Assembly: GCF_017948405.1 (NCBI RefSeq)
Contig: NZ_CP072844.1
Location: forward strand, 1,674,001 to 1,738,000
DNA from: Psychrosphaera aestuarii
GTDB taxonomy: Bacteria; Pseudomonadota; Gammaproteobacteria; Enterobacterales; Alteromonadaceae
DNA length: 64,000 nt
Direction: 5' to 3'
The notes beneath the pieces are model-generated. The model was not told the DNA's origin. It searched no databases and worked only from the letters and a program-made list of their open reading frames with translations. Position 1 is the stretch's first letter; each line of letters begins with the position of its first letter. Position numbers and translations under genes: made by a program. This document shows positions 44,811 through 54,568 of this stretch, in pieces.

Positions 44811-46295
44811 TTAATGTCTATATTTTCTGATCTGAAAAAGCACGCCATACTTCGGGTGGTCTAAATAGTGTAGATCACCTGAGTAGGTACGTCTTAGTTG
44901 TTTGAATGGGAAATTTTGTAGGTATTGTATTTCCAATAATGAATCGTCGGCCTGATTTCTTTCAGTAGACTCATTAAATTCGTTAAACTCGGAGACTGCT
45001 TTGTCTTTGTTTGCAGCTGATATTAATACGTTTTGTACGTCATTGGTCAAGTCATTTTGCACCAAAGCCGCATCCAATGACGATTCTTTCGCCAATATTG
45101 CATCTACATCAACTTTTTTGGACATTTTTTGACGGAAGTTAAAATCGGCATCTAGATAAAGGTAGTGATCCAGGTGGACAGTAATTGAACCATCAAGTTG
45201 CCACGTTTCTATAGGGAATGCGTTACGTTTCGGCATTACCAACGTATTTGTCGTAGGGTCAACAGCTGCGCCTGACTCTAACTTTGATAAAAACTTTTCA
45301 ACATTGCTCCTAATGGAGCTCATCATCATTTGATTACTTGATAACGACTCTGGCGTTGCAGCGTCATTAAAATTATCCTTAGACACCTTTAAACTATCAA
45401 TTTCGGTTATTTCGTAGCCATCGTAAGTAAAATTACCCGTATAGTTTTGACCTGCTTTCAAATAAACCGATACCGCATTGTTTTTTGCTAAACCAGGTTG
45501 TCTCCACCCAAGATGCAATAGTGTTTTTGTTCCCCAGTTATTGTCTAACTTTTGTGCTTGTTCCGTAAGTTTTAGATTGGCGTTATCCAACAGGTAGACA
45601 CCACGATAGTCGTCGTAGTCGTAACCAATCATCTTAGTAGGAATTCTTGACCAATTGATATCGGTATAAAATTCTTGCTGCGCTGAAGGAAGGTAATTTA
45701 TGTCTTCTGATATAGACCAAAATCCAGATAGAGACTCACTTGGCATCAGGCAAAGTTGGTTGGTTAATCGCCACTGTTTTTGAATGACGGTTTGATAGTC
45801 ATTAAACAGCGTAAAAAACTCAGCTGGACTAAGAGGTGACAAACCTTGATCATCGCGTTTCTGCTTTACAACAAATGGGTCAATATCAGAATGGCAGTTA
45901 GGTAAATTAGAAAGCAAATTTTTGATATTGGGTTGTAGCTTTGATGCCTGGATGTCCCAAAAACGCTTGGGCTGTTTGTTTTTTATTTTTTGGTCGAAAT
46001 TTTCTCTTATCGGTTTTTTATTTGTTCTCTCAAAAATAATAATCTCTACATCAAACCATCTACCATCGGCTGATTGTATTTTTTCTACTAAGTCTTGGTT
46101 TTCTTTTCTAGGTGGTTTTTCCGCTAACGTATAAGGGTTAGTGACCTCGCTAAATAAACCACTCAATTCACTGGGTACAGATAATGAACGTTTACTGTCG
46201 ACTGCAGCAAGCGACTGTCCCATACTAGTTATAACCAATATTGATAAGAGACAACTTGTCTTTTTCCAATTGTTTTGAGTGTGTTTACTTAACAA
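44811..46295 (-). CDS. csiV: CsiV family protein (peptidoglycan-binding, envelope)
   Basis: A 494-residue exported protein. The N-terminal ~31 residues form a signal peptide (SCLLSILVITSMGQSLA). The CsiV hallmark DVEIIIFERT is near residue 77, a central region follows, and the C-terminus has LDHYLYLDADFNFRQ and RTYSGDLHYLDHPKYGVLFQIRKY, as in CsiV homologues. In Vibrio cholerae CsiV binds PASTA-like peptidoglycan features and is needed for D-amino-acid effects. Its position next to mfd matches Shewanella and Vibrio relatives. Confidence 0.85.
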   Translation of the reverse strand: MLSKHTQNNWKKTSCLLSILVITSMGQSLAAVDSKRSLSVPSELSGLFSEVTNPYTLAEKPPRKENQDLVEKIQSADGRWFDVEIIIFERTNKKPIRENFDQKIKNKQPKRFWDIQASKLQPNIKNLLSNLPNCHSDIDPFVVKQKRDDQGLSPLSPAEFFTLFNDYQTVIQKQWRLTNQLCLMPSESLSGFWSISEDINYLPSAQQEFYTDINWSRIPTKMIGYDYDDYRGVYLLDNANLKLTEQAQKLDNNWGTKTLLHLGWRQPGLAKNNAVSVYLKAGQNYTGNFTYDGYEITEIDSLKVSKDNFNDAATPESLSSNQMMMSSIRSNVEKFLSKLESGAAVDPTTNTLVMPKRNAFPIETWQLDGSITVHLDHYLYLDADFNFRQKMSKKVDVDAILAKESSLDAALVQNDLTNDVQNVLISAANKDKAVSEFNEFNESTERNQADDSLLEIQYLQNFPFKQLRRTYSGDLHYLDHPKYGVLFQIRKYRH

Positions 46296-46314
46296 CTTCT
46301 ATTCCTTAAATTTG

Positions 46315-46360
46315 GCTAACGCTCGCTAATCTCATTACAACATGATTAGTGTACGTTAGC
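46315..46360. repeat. Long two-stem inverted repeat between mfd and csiV
   Basis: GCTAACG/CGTTAGC forms an outer stem and CTAATC/GATTAG an inner stem, separated by a symmetric 4+4 internal loop, with a 12-base apical loop. It lies in the 78-base gap in the direction of transcription from mfd to csiV. No T-run follows on the minus strand, so an attenuating, processing or mRNA-stabilising hairpin is more likely than a full terminator. Confidence 0.5.
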
Positions 46361-46373
46361 GCAAATAATTGTT

Positions 46374-49300
46374 CTATACTTTTTGCTTATGCTCAAAGTC
46401 ATTTAACATCGCATTTATATACTTTAATCTGTCTTCAGTGTCTTTATTATCTATGCTGAATTTTAAGGTTTGGCCACCGTCCAGTTTGTAAGTCGTTGGA
46501 TGACTTTGAATTAGACTAATTAGGAATATTGGATCTACTTTTGTTGAGTCCGAAAATTCAATACGACCACCTTTCGGCCCAGCTTCAATTTTGGTAATAC
46601 CAAGTAGTTGAGCACGTTGTCTAAATTCACTAATTCTAAATAGGTTTTTAGCCGCGTCGGGTAGCAGGCCAAAACGATCAATGAGTTCAATTTTAATATC
46701 ATCTAAGTCATCGGTATTTTTTGCCGTTGCTATTCGTTTGTATAAACTCAAGCGCATATTAACGTCATGAATATAGCTGTCTGGCAATAGGGCAGGGATT
46801 CGCAACTCAATTTCCGTTTGTTTGGAGGTTAAAACATCTAAACTAAGCTCTTTACCTTGTTTTAAGGCTTCGACAGCTTGCTCTAACATATCCATATAAA
46901 GCGTAAATCCAATGGTTTGAATTTGACCAGTTTGATCATCACCTAAGAGTTCACCCGCGCCACGAATTTCTAAGTCATGAGTGGCCAAGGCAAACCCCGC
47001 TCCAAGGTCTTCTAACGACTCAATTGCCTCAAGACGTTTAACCGCATCTTTACTAATCGCTTTAGGTGGTGGCGTTAAAAGATAAGCGTAGGCTTGATGG
47101 TGAGAGCGACCCACGCGGCCTCGAAGTTGATGTAGTTGCGCTAAACCAAGCTTGTCAGCACGTTCCATGATAATGGTATTTGCGGTTGGAACATCTATCC
47201 CAGTTTCAATTATCGTTGTGCATACCAATACGTTGTAGCGTTGATGATAAAAGTCGCCCATCACTCGCTCTAATTCTTTTTCACGCATTTGCCCGTGAGC
47301 AACGACAACTCGGCATTCAGGCATTAATGCTTCGATAGCTCGAGCTCTTTGCTCTATGGTCTCTACATTGTTATGTAAAAAGTAAACCTGACCACCGCGG
47401 TTTGTCTCACGCATTATTGCTTCTTTAATAAGTTCATCATTAATTTGGCGAACAAAGGTTTTTATCGCTAAACGTTTAGCCGGAGGTGTGGCAATTATGG
47501 ATAAGTCTCGCATTCCACTCATTGCCATATTTAACGTTCTTGGTATTGGCGTTGCAGTAAGCGTTAGTATATCCACATTAGCGCGCAGTTTTTTGATTGC
47601 TTCTTTTTGCTTAACACCAAATCGGTGTTCTTCATCAATGATCAATAAACCGAGGTCTTTAAATTTTATATTGTCTTGTATTAACTTGTGAGTACCAACA
47701 ATAATATCGACTTGACCAGATTCCAATTGTTCTAATATAGCGGTTTGTTGTTTTCCTGTTTTAAATCGCGACAAAACCTCTACTTTAACGGGCCAATCAG
47801 CAAAACGGTCAGTAAAGTTTTCATAATGCTGTTGGGCAAGCAATGTCGTTGGGACTAATACTGCGACCTGTTTACCATCATTTACAGCGATGTAGGCAGC
47901 ACGCATGGCAACTTCGGTTTTGCCAAACCCAACGTCACCACACACTAAGCGATCCATGGCCTGTGGTGATTTCATGTCATTAACCACGGCATTAATCGCA
48001 CTTTGTTGGTCTTCAGTTTCTTCAAATGGAAAAGAGGCTGAAAATTGACGCCATCCGTCGCGTTCTAATTCATATTTATAACCTGGTTTTGCTTCTCGCT
48101 GTGCGTAGATGTCTAACAATTCTGCAGCGACATCTTTTATTTTTTCTGCTGCTTTTTTTCGAGCCTTTTCCCACGCGTCTGAGCCAAGTTTGTTTAATGG
48201 TGCTGAGTCAGATTCACCGCCTGTATAACGTGATAGTAAATGTAAATTTCCTACAGGGACGTAAAGTTTAGCCTCATTCGCATATTCAATAGTGACAAAT
48301 TCACTAGTGAGACCACCAGCATCAATGGTTTCTAGACCTTTATATCGTCCTACGCCATGCTCAATGTGGACAATAGCTTGGTCTACTTTAAGCTCTGCCA
48401 AGTTTCTAACGAGAGCGTCCGTCGATATCGACTTCTCTCTTTTGTTTCGTTTTCGCTGAGCGACGCGTCCACCAAGTAACTCAGTTTCTGTAATAAATGA
48501 CACAGGTACTGACTGACCATCAATATCGGTGATCAACACAAAACTGTTTTCTAAGCTCGTTATTACAATACCAACGTCGGAGTCGGATTTAATGAAGTCT
48601 TCAATGCTTTTGTATTGTGTAGGCTTAATTTGAGCTTGTTTTAAAAGCTCTAAAAGCGTCTCTCGACGACCTGCTGACTCAACGCTAAATAAAACGCGAC
48701 CTTGTTGGGCTTTTGATTCGACAATATGAGATAGAACTTTTGTAAATGGTTGTTTTAACTGCGAATCTATATTGATATCGTCAATTAATTGCGTATTAGC
48801 ATTAAATTTACCGGCGCCACTGGCCACACCTACTTGGATATTAATTTGTGGCCACTGACTTATGGCCGCGAATAACTCGTTAAATGCCATAAATAGTTTA
48901 GCTGGTGGCAGTAACGGCCTCAGAGGATCAACGTTTAAATTATCATGCCGTTTTTGTGTTTCACGCAAATAAAGCTCTGCTTGCGCTTGTATATCGCCGG
49001 CAAGTACCAAGTGGCAATTATTTGGTAAGTAGTCGAAAAGAGTATCAGTTTGTTCAAAAAACAAAGGCAAGTAATATTCTATTCCCGCAGGGAAACTCGC
49101 TTCAGAGACTTGTTTATATAAACTGTCTTTTTCATTTCTTACGGTAAACTGGTCACGATAGTTTTGACGAAAGACTTCTATGCCGGCTTTGTCCAAAGGA
49201 AATTCATGTGCCGGTAGTAAATTTATTTTCTCTACTTTATCTTTACTACGTTGTGATTCGGTGTCGAAAATTCTAATTGAGTCTATTTCATCATCAAAAA

Positions 49301-49916
49301 AATCCAGTCGGAAGGGCTGGTCACTTCCCATTGGATATAAATCCAATATCGAACCTCTTACCGAATATTCTCCGTGCTCAATTACCTGTTCAACATTTCG
49401 GTAACCATTTTCTTGTAATTGTAACGCCAGCGCTTGAATGTCTTTTTTATCGCCTTCGGTAAATACAAAACTATTACCCATGATGTAAGACTTTGGCGCA
49501 ATAAAATGCATTAATGTACTAACTGGAACAATAACGACGCCACGAGCCATATTTGGCAATTGATAAAGCGTTAGCAATCTTTGCGATATGATATCTTGAT
49601 GCGGAGAAAAGGTATCGTAAGGCAGTATTTCCCAATCTGGGAAGGTAAAAACAGGATGTGTGTCTCGAGGCAGTAATGTACTTAGTTCACTTTCTAAACG
49701 GTGGGCATTAGGTGTGTTTTCTGTAACAACGACGGTTACATGATCTGAGTAATAAGCTGCTTCGGCAATAGCGAGCGCCTTACTGCTGCCGGCTAATCTA
49801 GACCAAGTTATTTTATCTGCTTTTTTGTCGGTTACCGATTTGACCTTCGGCAAAGGCAGTTTTAACAATTGTGGAAGCACAACAATCCCTAATGTTGATG
49901 AAAGTGACATAAACAA
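46374..49916 (-). CDS. mfd: Transcription-repair coupling factor
   Basis: A 1180-residue ATP-dependent translocase that removes stalled RNA polymerase and recruits UvrA. Domains in order are a UvrB-like N-terminal module (including LPRDTHPVFTFPDWEILPYD), a CarD-like RNA-polymerase-interacting domain (~515-600, IVHIEHGVGRYKGL), SF2 helicase lobes with Walker A GDVGFGKTE (~660) and DEEHRFGVKQ, the TRG motif region, and a C-terminal D7 regulatory domain. It appears to head the mfd-csiV-punA-deoC run. Full length versus E. coli (1148). Confidence 0.97.
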   Translation of the reverse strand: MFMSLSSTLGIVVLPQLLKLPLPKVKSVTDKKADKITWSRLAGSSKALAIAEAAYYSDHVTVVVTENTPNAHRLESELSTLLPRDTHPVFTFPDWEILPYDTFSPHQDIISQRLLTLYQLPNMARGVVIVPVSTLMHFIAPKSYIMGNSFVFTEGDKKDIQALALQLQENGYRNVEQVIEHGEYSVRGSILDLYPMGSDQPFRLDFFDDEIDSIRIFDTESQRSKDKVEKINLLPAHEFPLDKAGIEVFRQNYRDQFTVRNEKDSLYKQVSEASFPAGIEYYLPLFFEQTDTLFDYLPNNCHLVLAGDIQAQAELYLRETQKRHDNLNVDPLRPLLPPAKLFMAFNELFAAISQWPQINIQVGVASGAGKFNANTQLIDDINIDSQLKQPFTKVLSHIVESKAQQGRVLFSVESAGRRETLLELLKQAQIKPTQYKSIEDFIKSDSDVGIVITSLENSFVLITDIDGQSVPVSFITETELLGGRVAQRKRNKREKSISTDALVRNLAELKVDQAIVHIEHGVGRYKGLETIDAGGLTSEFVTIEYANEAKLYVPVGNLHLLSRYTGGESDSAPLNKLGSDAWEKARKKAAEKIKDVAAELLDIYAQREAKPGYKYELERDGWRQFSASFPFEETEDQQSAINAVVNDMKSPQAMDRLVCGDVGFGKTEVAMRAAYIAVNDGKQVAVLVPTTLLAQQHYENFTDRFADWPVKVEVLSRFKTGKQQTAILEQLESGQVDIIVGTHKLIQDNIKFKDLGLLIIDEEHRFGVKQKEAIKKLRANVDILTLTATPIPRTLNMAMSGMRDLSIIATPPAKRLAIKTFVRQINDELIKEAIMRETNRGGQVYFLHNNVETIEQRARAIEALMPECRVVVAHGQMREKELERVMGDFYHQRYNVLVCTTIIETGIDVPTANTIIMERADKLGLAQLHQLRGRVGRSHHQAYAYLLTPPPKAISKDAVKRLEAIESLEDLGAGFALATHDLEIRGAGELLGDDQTGQIQTIGFTLYMDMLEQAVEALKQGKELSLDVLTSKQTEIELRIPALLPDSYIHDVNMRLSLYKRIATAKNTDDLDDIKIELIDRFGLLPDAAKNLFRISEFRQRAQLLGITKIEAGPKGGRIEFSDSTKVDPIFLISLIQSHPTTYKLDGGQTLKFSIDNKDTEDRLKYINAMLNDFEHKQKV

Positions 49917-49964
49917 ATAGCCTGACCATCAAGGAAAGGCTATTTGTGAAATCACTTATCTTGA

Positions 49965-50855
49965 TTAATCACGGTATATTTTTAATAAGTCGCCGTAATG
50001 ATCGATTCTACGATCTCGCATAAATGGCCATATACGGCGTACAGATTCACTACGACTTAACGATACGTCAAATTGCAGAATTTGATCATCTTCATCGCCC
50101 GCGTGTGCCAAAATTTCGCCTTGTGGACCGGCAATAAAGCTATTTCCCCAAAATTGAATACCTTCACTTTGTGAACTAGGATCGGATTCATGTCCAACGC
50201 GATTACAAGAGATGACCGGCAAACCATTCGCAACAGCATGAGCACGTTGTGATATTACCCAGGCATCTAGCTGTCTTTTTTGTTCAGCTTCATCATCTCT
50301 TGGGTCCCAACCTATAGCAGTTGGGTAAATTAACAGGTCAGCACCAGCCATGGCCATCAGTCTTGCTGCCTCTGGAAACCATTGGTCCCAACAAACTAAA
50401 ACACCGAGTTTACCAACAGATGTTTGAATTGGCTGAAAACCTAAATCGCCAGGTGTGAAATAAAATTTTTCATAGAAACCGGGATCATCCGGGATATGCA
50501 TTTTACGATATTTACCAGCAATTGACCCATCACTATCAACAACTACGGCGGTATTGTGATAAATACCTACAGCACGTTTCTCAAATAACGACAATACGAT
50601 AACAACACCCAGCTCTTTAGCTAGGTTGCCAAACATGTCGGTGGATGGTCCCGGTATTGTCTCGGCTAAATCAAAACAGTCTGTATCTTCTGTTTGGCAA
50701 AAATATAAGGAACGATGTAACTCTTGTAGCACGATGAGCTTTGCACCCTCATTTGCCGCTTCACGGACGCCTTGAATTGTTTTTTCGATATTGTGCGAAA
50801 CATCACTTGAATTACTGTGTTGAACTAAGGCAACACTTAATGTTTTATCAGTCAT
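49965..50855 (-). CDS. aguB: N-carbamoylputrescine amidase
   Basis: A 296-residue nitrilase-superfamily amidohydrolase that converts N-carbamoylputrescine to putrescine, CO2 and ammonia. The Glu-Lys-Cys triad is Glu45 (LQELHR), Lys118 (GKYRKMHIPDDPGFYEKFYF, shown in part) and Cys155 (VCWDQWFPE). The adjacent agmatine deiminase gene, 39 bases upstream on the same strand, supplies its substrate, which fixes the assignment. Transcribed with aguA and the PilZ-like gene. Confidence 0.95.
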   Translation of the reverse strand: MTDKTLSVALVQHSNSSDVSHNIEKTIQGVREAANEGAKLIVLQELHRSLYFCQTEDTDCFDLAETIPGPSTDMFGNLAKELGVVIVLSLFEKRAVGIYHNTAVVVDSDGSIAGKYRKMHIPDDPGFYEKFYFTPGDLGFQPIQTSVGKLGVLVCWDQWFPEAARLMAMAGADLLIYPTAIGWDPRDDEAEQKRQLDAWVISQRAHAVANGLPVISCNRVGHESDPSSQSEGIQFWGNSFIAGPQGEILAHAGDEDDQILQFDVSLSRSESVRRIWPFMRDRRIDHYGDLLKIYRD

Positions 50856-50894
50856 AATTTTTTCTTAAAAATTAAAGTGTACTTTAACTATAGG

Positions 50895-51929
50895 TTAGTG
50901 AATAACATCTGCAGGTATTTGCATGGTTAGACAATGCAAACTACCAAATTGTTTTATAACGGTAGAACAATCGACACCAATAACTACTCGTTCCGGGTGC
51001 GCAAGACCAATAATGCGAAGCGCAGTCTTATCATTTTCATCGTTGTAAGTCGGCACGAGTACAGCGTTATTTATTATCAGATAATTAGCATACGTAGCCG
51101 GTAAAAGTTCACCATTTTCATCAACTTTTGCATTTGGCATAGGTAACGGGAAAAGGGTATAAGGCGTATTATCTTTACCTGTTGCTTGAGCAAGCTGCTG
51201 TTCCATTTTGTTTAACGCTAGGTAATGCGGATCATTTTTGTCGGTGCATTGAACGTATACAATTCCTTTAGGAGCAAAACGAGCTAACGTGTCAATATGC
51301 GCATCGGTATCATCGCCAGCTAAATGTCCGTGCTCTAGCCATATGACCTTGTCCATACCTAAGGCTGTTTTTAACTCTTGTTCAATTTGTTGCTGTGATA
51401 AATGCGCATTTCTATTAGGGTTAAGTAAACATGTTGTTGTGGTTAACAACGTGCCATTACCGTCACTTTCAATACTGCCACCTTCTAAGATCAGGCTATG
51501 TTTATTAGCTAATGTTGGACTACAGAAATCTTGTTGTAGTAAGTGACTAGTAATATCGTTATCAAAATTTGATTCATATTTGGCGCCCCAGGCATTAAAG
51601 GTAAAATCAAGCAATTGTGTATTGCCATCTTCATCCGTCAGCGTAATTGGCCCGTGATCGCGCGCCCAAGTATCGTTGCAAGGCGCAATAAACCAACGAA
51701 CCTGTTTTAAATTAATATTGGCGTTTTTTAATAATTCGTTAACATGAAGCTTTATTGATTCATTATGACAAGCCAGCACCAACAATTGTTGTTCAGTAAT
51801 ATGTTTCGCCAATTGTACATAAACAGTTTCGATGTCACTTAAAAACGGTGACCAGTCTGTTTCTTGGTGAGGCCAAGTTAGCATAATCGCGGACTGATTT
51901 GCCCACTCAGCAGGAAGGGTATATGCCAT
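50895..51929 (-). CDS. aguA: Agmatine deiminase
   Basis: A 344-residue PPAD-family guanidine hydrolase converting agmatine to N-carbamoylputrescine plus ammonia. Key motifs are CNDTWARDHGP, ILEGGSIESDGNGTLLTTTTCLLNPNRN (shown in part; GGSIESDG), WLEHGHLAGDDTDAHIDTLARF and the C-terminal catalytic cysteine (~333, GSLHCLTMQIP). Its ATG overlaps the stop of the PilZ-like gene by one base. With aguB it gives a two-step agmatine-to-putrescine route. Confidence 0.96.
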   Translation of the reverse strand: MAYTLPAEWANQSAIMLTWPHQETDWSPFLSDIETVYVQLAKHITEQQLLVLACHNESIKLHVNELLKNANINLKQVRWFIAPCNDTWARDHGPITLTDEDGNTQLLDFTFNAWGAKYESNFDNDITSHLLQQDFCSPTLANKHSLILEGGSIESDGNGTLLTTTTCLLNPNRNAHLSQQQIEQELKTALGMDKVIWLEHGHLAGDDTDAHIDTLARFAPKGIVYVQCTDKNDPHYLALNKMEQQLAQATGKDNTPYTLFPLPMPNAKVDENGELLPATYANYLIINNAVLVPTYNDENDKTALRIIGLAHPERVVIGVDCSTVIKQFGSLHCLTMQIPADVIH

Positions 51930-52525
51930 TAGCTTTTCTCGTTTTGACGTTGCTGTGTTTTCTTTAAAAGTTGTTTAGATTGCTGATGTAAAGACGCTCT
52001 CACTACAATTTCTCTGTCTTCATCACGAATACGATGAAATAGAACTGTGTACTCATAGCTGCCATCAGCATTTGATTTTGTCGCGATTATACGACCTAAA
52101 CAATAAATAGCGGTAGCTTCATCATTAAAAAATAATTTGCAGATTAAAAAGTGTGTCTCCGCATATCTTTCTTTTGAACAAAATACAAAACCTCCGCCAC
52201 CAAAAGATAGTGTGGAGTGGCGTTGGTCGCTTTCATCCTCTGCTTGCAAAATATAATGCATCATTAAATCAATTTTACGACTTTGCGCTTTTAAATAATC
52301 CGCCAAAGGTTCGATAACATCGCCTAATTGGCGTAATGGACGAAGCATAGTCTGTTCAACGCCTTTTAAGTCTGAAGCGAGCTTGTAAGGTAATGGAATA
52401 TCAGCCTCAAAGTCAGCGTCATTTGGCGTATTTGCCAATACATCACCCACATTGATATTTATATCAATAGAATGGCTCATCTGGAAGTATTCAGTAAATT
52501 GCTCTAAATCAGTCTCATTGATCAT
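51929..52525 (-). CDS. PilZ-like domain protein
   Basis: A 198-residue cytoplasmic protein with an acidic helical N-terminal half and a C-terminal beta-rich half resembling PilZ (STLSFGGGGFVFCSKERYAETHFLICKLFF in part; later VLFHRIRDEDREIVVRASL). The typical c-di-GMP motif D/N-x-S-x-x-G is degenerate here (TLSFGG), and no clear R-x3-R precedes it, so nucleotide binding is doubtful. It overlaps the aguA start by one base and is probably the promoter-proximal gene of the agmatine operon. Confidence 0.6.
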   Translation of the reverse strand: MINETDLEQFTEYFQMSHSIDININVGDVLANTPNDADFEADIPLPYKLASDLKGVEQTMLRPLRQLGDVIEPLADYLKAQSRKIDLMMHYILQAEDESDQRHSTLSFGGGGFVFCSKERYAETHFLICKLFFNDEATAIYCLGRIIATKSNADGSYEYTVLFHRIRDEDREIVVRASLHQQSKQLLKKTQQRQNEKS

Positions 52526-52557
52526 CGTTTTGTTCCCTGATAGCCAGTGATGGTGGC

Positions 52558-52586
52558 TTGTACTTTGTATATGAAACGCATATTAT
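52558..52586 (+). promoter_or_regulatory. Sigma-70-type promoter of lolCDE
   Basis: TTGTAC at 52558-52563 and TATTAT at 52581-52586 are separated by exactly 17 bases, upstream of the lolC start at 52639. This is the best promoter match I see in the window. Confidence 0.65.
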
Positions 52587-52638
52587 CGAACCTTGCACTT
52601 TCCTTCATCATTTAAATTAAAAAGATTCAAACTCTTAC

Positions 52639-53886
52639 ATGAATTTACCTATTAGTTTAGTTATAGCTCGACGTTACGCAAAAGCATCTAAAGACGGCAA
52701 ATTTGTTGGTCTTATCTCGTTATTTTCTCAAGCTGGTATTACTCTTGGCGTAATGGCACTTATTATAGTCATTTCTGTGATGGATGGTTTTGAAGGCTTA
52801 TTAAAGGATCGAATTTTAGGCGGTGTGCCGCATATAGTCATTACTACAAACGATGATGATCAGACAATTGATATCAGTGACATCGAAAAGCTGGTAAAAA
52901 CTTCGATGCCGGAAACTCAAGCACAAATCATTCAGCAGCTGCCCCTTGTGCAATCCACGGCAATTATGCAACTACCAGAGAACTTTAAGGGATTGCTTGT
53001 TCAGGGGCTTTCAGATAGTAATAACATTCCATTAGGTTTATCGAATGCAATGCAAACAGGGCAGTGGTCATCTTTGATGGACGTTAAATATGGAATTGTA
53101 ATTAGTCGCTTTATGGCTTACGACAATGGCCTAGCAATTGGTGATAATGTACGTTTAATTCTAAGTGGTGCTTCTCACTACACACCATTAGGTCGATTAC
53201 CAGCCCAACGTAATTTTAAAATTGTTGGCTTATTTGCTACAGAGAGTGAATTGGATCAACAACTTGTATTCACACGCTCACAAGACCTTAATCGATTGCT
53301 AAAAAAACAACCACAGAGCCTTCAAGGCGTTAGATTAGTATTATCGGATCCTTTCAATGCCAAAGCTATTGAGTCCGAATTACGCAAGTTAATGCCTCAG
53401 TCCAATTATAAGATAAGCAGCTGGCATGATACTCACGGTAAGTTATTTGATGCGGTAAAGATGGAAAAGAACATGATGTGGATCATGTTGAGTTTAATCG
53501 TCGCTGTCGCAGCGTTTAATATCGTATCGGCGTTAGTAATGATGGTTACTCAAAAGCAAGGCGAAGTAGCTATATTAAAAACACTTGGCATGAATGCTAA
53601 ACAAATAGCACAAATATTTACATTGCAAGGTTGTTATAACGGCGTTGTAGGGGCGCTATTAGGCGCCATATTAGGATCAATTGTCGCGTTAGGAATAAAT
53701 AAATTTATGTTAGTAACCGGCATTAACTTACTAGGTGTGCCAGGCATGGGTTTACCGGTTGTTTATAGTTTTGAAAAAGTAGTATTAATTGCGTTGTTTG
53801 CAATTGGTTTGGCGTTTATTGCGAGTATCTATCCGGCAAGAAGAGCAGCGTCGCTAGCACCGGCCGATGTGCTGCGTTATGAATAG
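52639..53886 (+). CDS. lolC: Lipoprotein-releasing system membrane subunit LolC
   Basis: A 415-residue inner-membrane FtsX-type permease with one N-terminal helix, a large periplasmic domain (~50-265) and three C-terminal helices. With LolD and LolE it extracts outer-membrane-destined lipoproteins from the inner membrane and hands them to LolA. Family cues are the N-terminal ITLGVMALIIVISVMDGFE, the QGEVAILKTLGMNAKQIAQIF coupling helix and the C-terminal IYPARRAASLAPADVLRYE. LolC rather than LolE is assigned from gene order (lolC-D-E as in E. coli). lolD follows after 16 bases. Confidence 0.93.
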   Translation: MNLPISLVIARRYAKASKDGKFVGLISLFSQAGITLGVMALIIVISVMDGFEGLLKDRILGGVPHIVITTNDDDQTIDISDIEKLVKTSMPETQAQIIQQLPLVQSTAIMQLPENFKGLLVQGLSDSNNIPLGLSNAMQTGQWSSLMDVKYGIVISRFMAYDNGLAIGDNVRLILSGASHYTPLGRLPAQRNFKIVGLFATESELDQQLVFTRSQDLNRLLKKQPQSLQGVRLVLSDPFNAKAIESELRKLMPQSNYKISSWHDTHGKLFDAVKMEKNMMWIMLSLIVAVAAFNIVSALVMMVTQKQGEVAILKTLGMNAKQIAQIFTLQGCYNGVVGALLGAILGSIVALGINKFMLVTGINLLGVPGMGLPVVYSFEKVVLIALFAIGLAFIASIYPARRAASLAPADVLRYE

Positions 53887-53902
53887 TATAAAGGATTGAC
53901 AG

Positions 53903-54568
53903 ATGAATGTTGTTGATTGTAGAAATTTGAAAAAATCATATTCGGGTGTAACCACTACCGATATATTAAAGGGCATTGACTTAGCAATCAGACCCGGTGA
54001 GCAAGTTGCTATTTTGGGTCAATCTGGTTCGGGCAAAAGCACCTTGTTACATATACTCGGTATGCTAGATCTTCCGACGTCTGGCGATGTGCGCATTTTG
54101 GGACAGTCTAATAGCGACTTATCTGATTCACAGGCCGCTAAATTTAGAAATGATAATTTAGGTTTTATCTATCAGTTTCATCACCTATTGATGGAGTTTA
54201 CAGCACTTGAAAACGTCGCAATGCCTTTGCTGATAAGTGGCATTGATACCGTTGAGGCAAACCGCAGATCGACCGAACTTTTGTCCCTAGTCGGGCTAGC
54301 CCATCGCTTAACACACTTACCGTCACAATTATCCGGTGGTGAGCGACAACGAGTAGCTATCGCCAGGGCCCTCGTTAATCAGCCAAAACTGGTACTTGCA
54401 GACGAGCCAACTGGTAATTTAGATAAGCAGAATGCCCAACAAATTTTTGATTTGTTCTTAAAAGTTAATCAAGAATTAGGTACAACGCTGGTGGTAGTGA
54501 CACACGATCAGGTATTAGCCGAACGATTTGATCGAGTTATTAAATTAGACGATGGAATTGTAATTTAA
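53903..54568 (+). CDS. lolD: Lipoprotein-releasing system ATPase LolD
   Basis: A 221-residue ABC ATPase. Walker A GQSGSGKST is at 39-47, signature LSGGE at 143-147, Walker B LVLADEP at ~163-169, followed by TGNLD, and the switch His is in VVTHDQ. It powers LolCE. The last base of its TAA is the first base of the lolE ATG (TAATG), indicating translational coupling. Flanked by both membrane subunits. Confidence 0.96.
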   Translation: MNVVDCRNLKKSYSGVTTTDILKGIDLAIRPGEQVAILGQSGSGKSTLLHILGMLDLPTSGDVRILGQSNSDLSDSQAAKFRNDNLGFIYQFHHLLMEFTALENVAMPLLISGIDTVEANRRSTELLSLVGLAHRLTHLPSQLSGGERQRVAIARALVNQPKLVLADEPTGNLDKQNAQQIFDLFLKVNQELGTTLVVVTHDQVLAERFDRVIKLDDGIVI

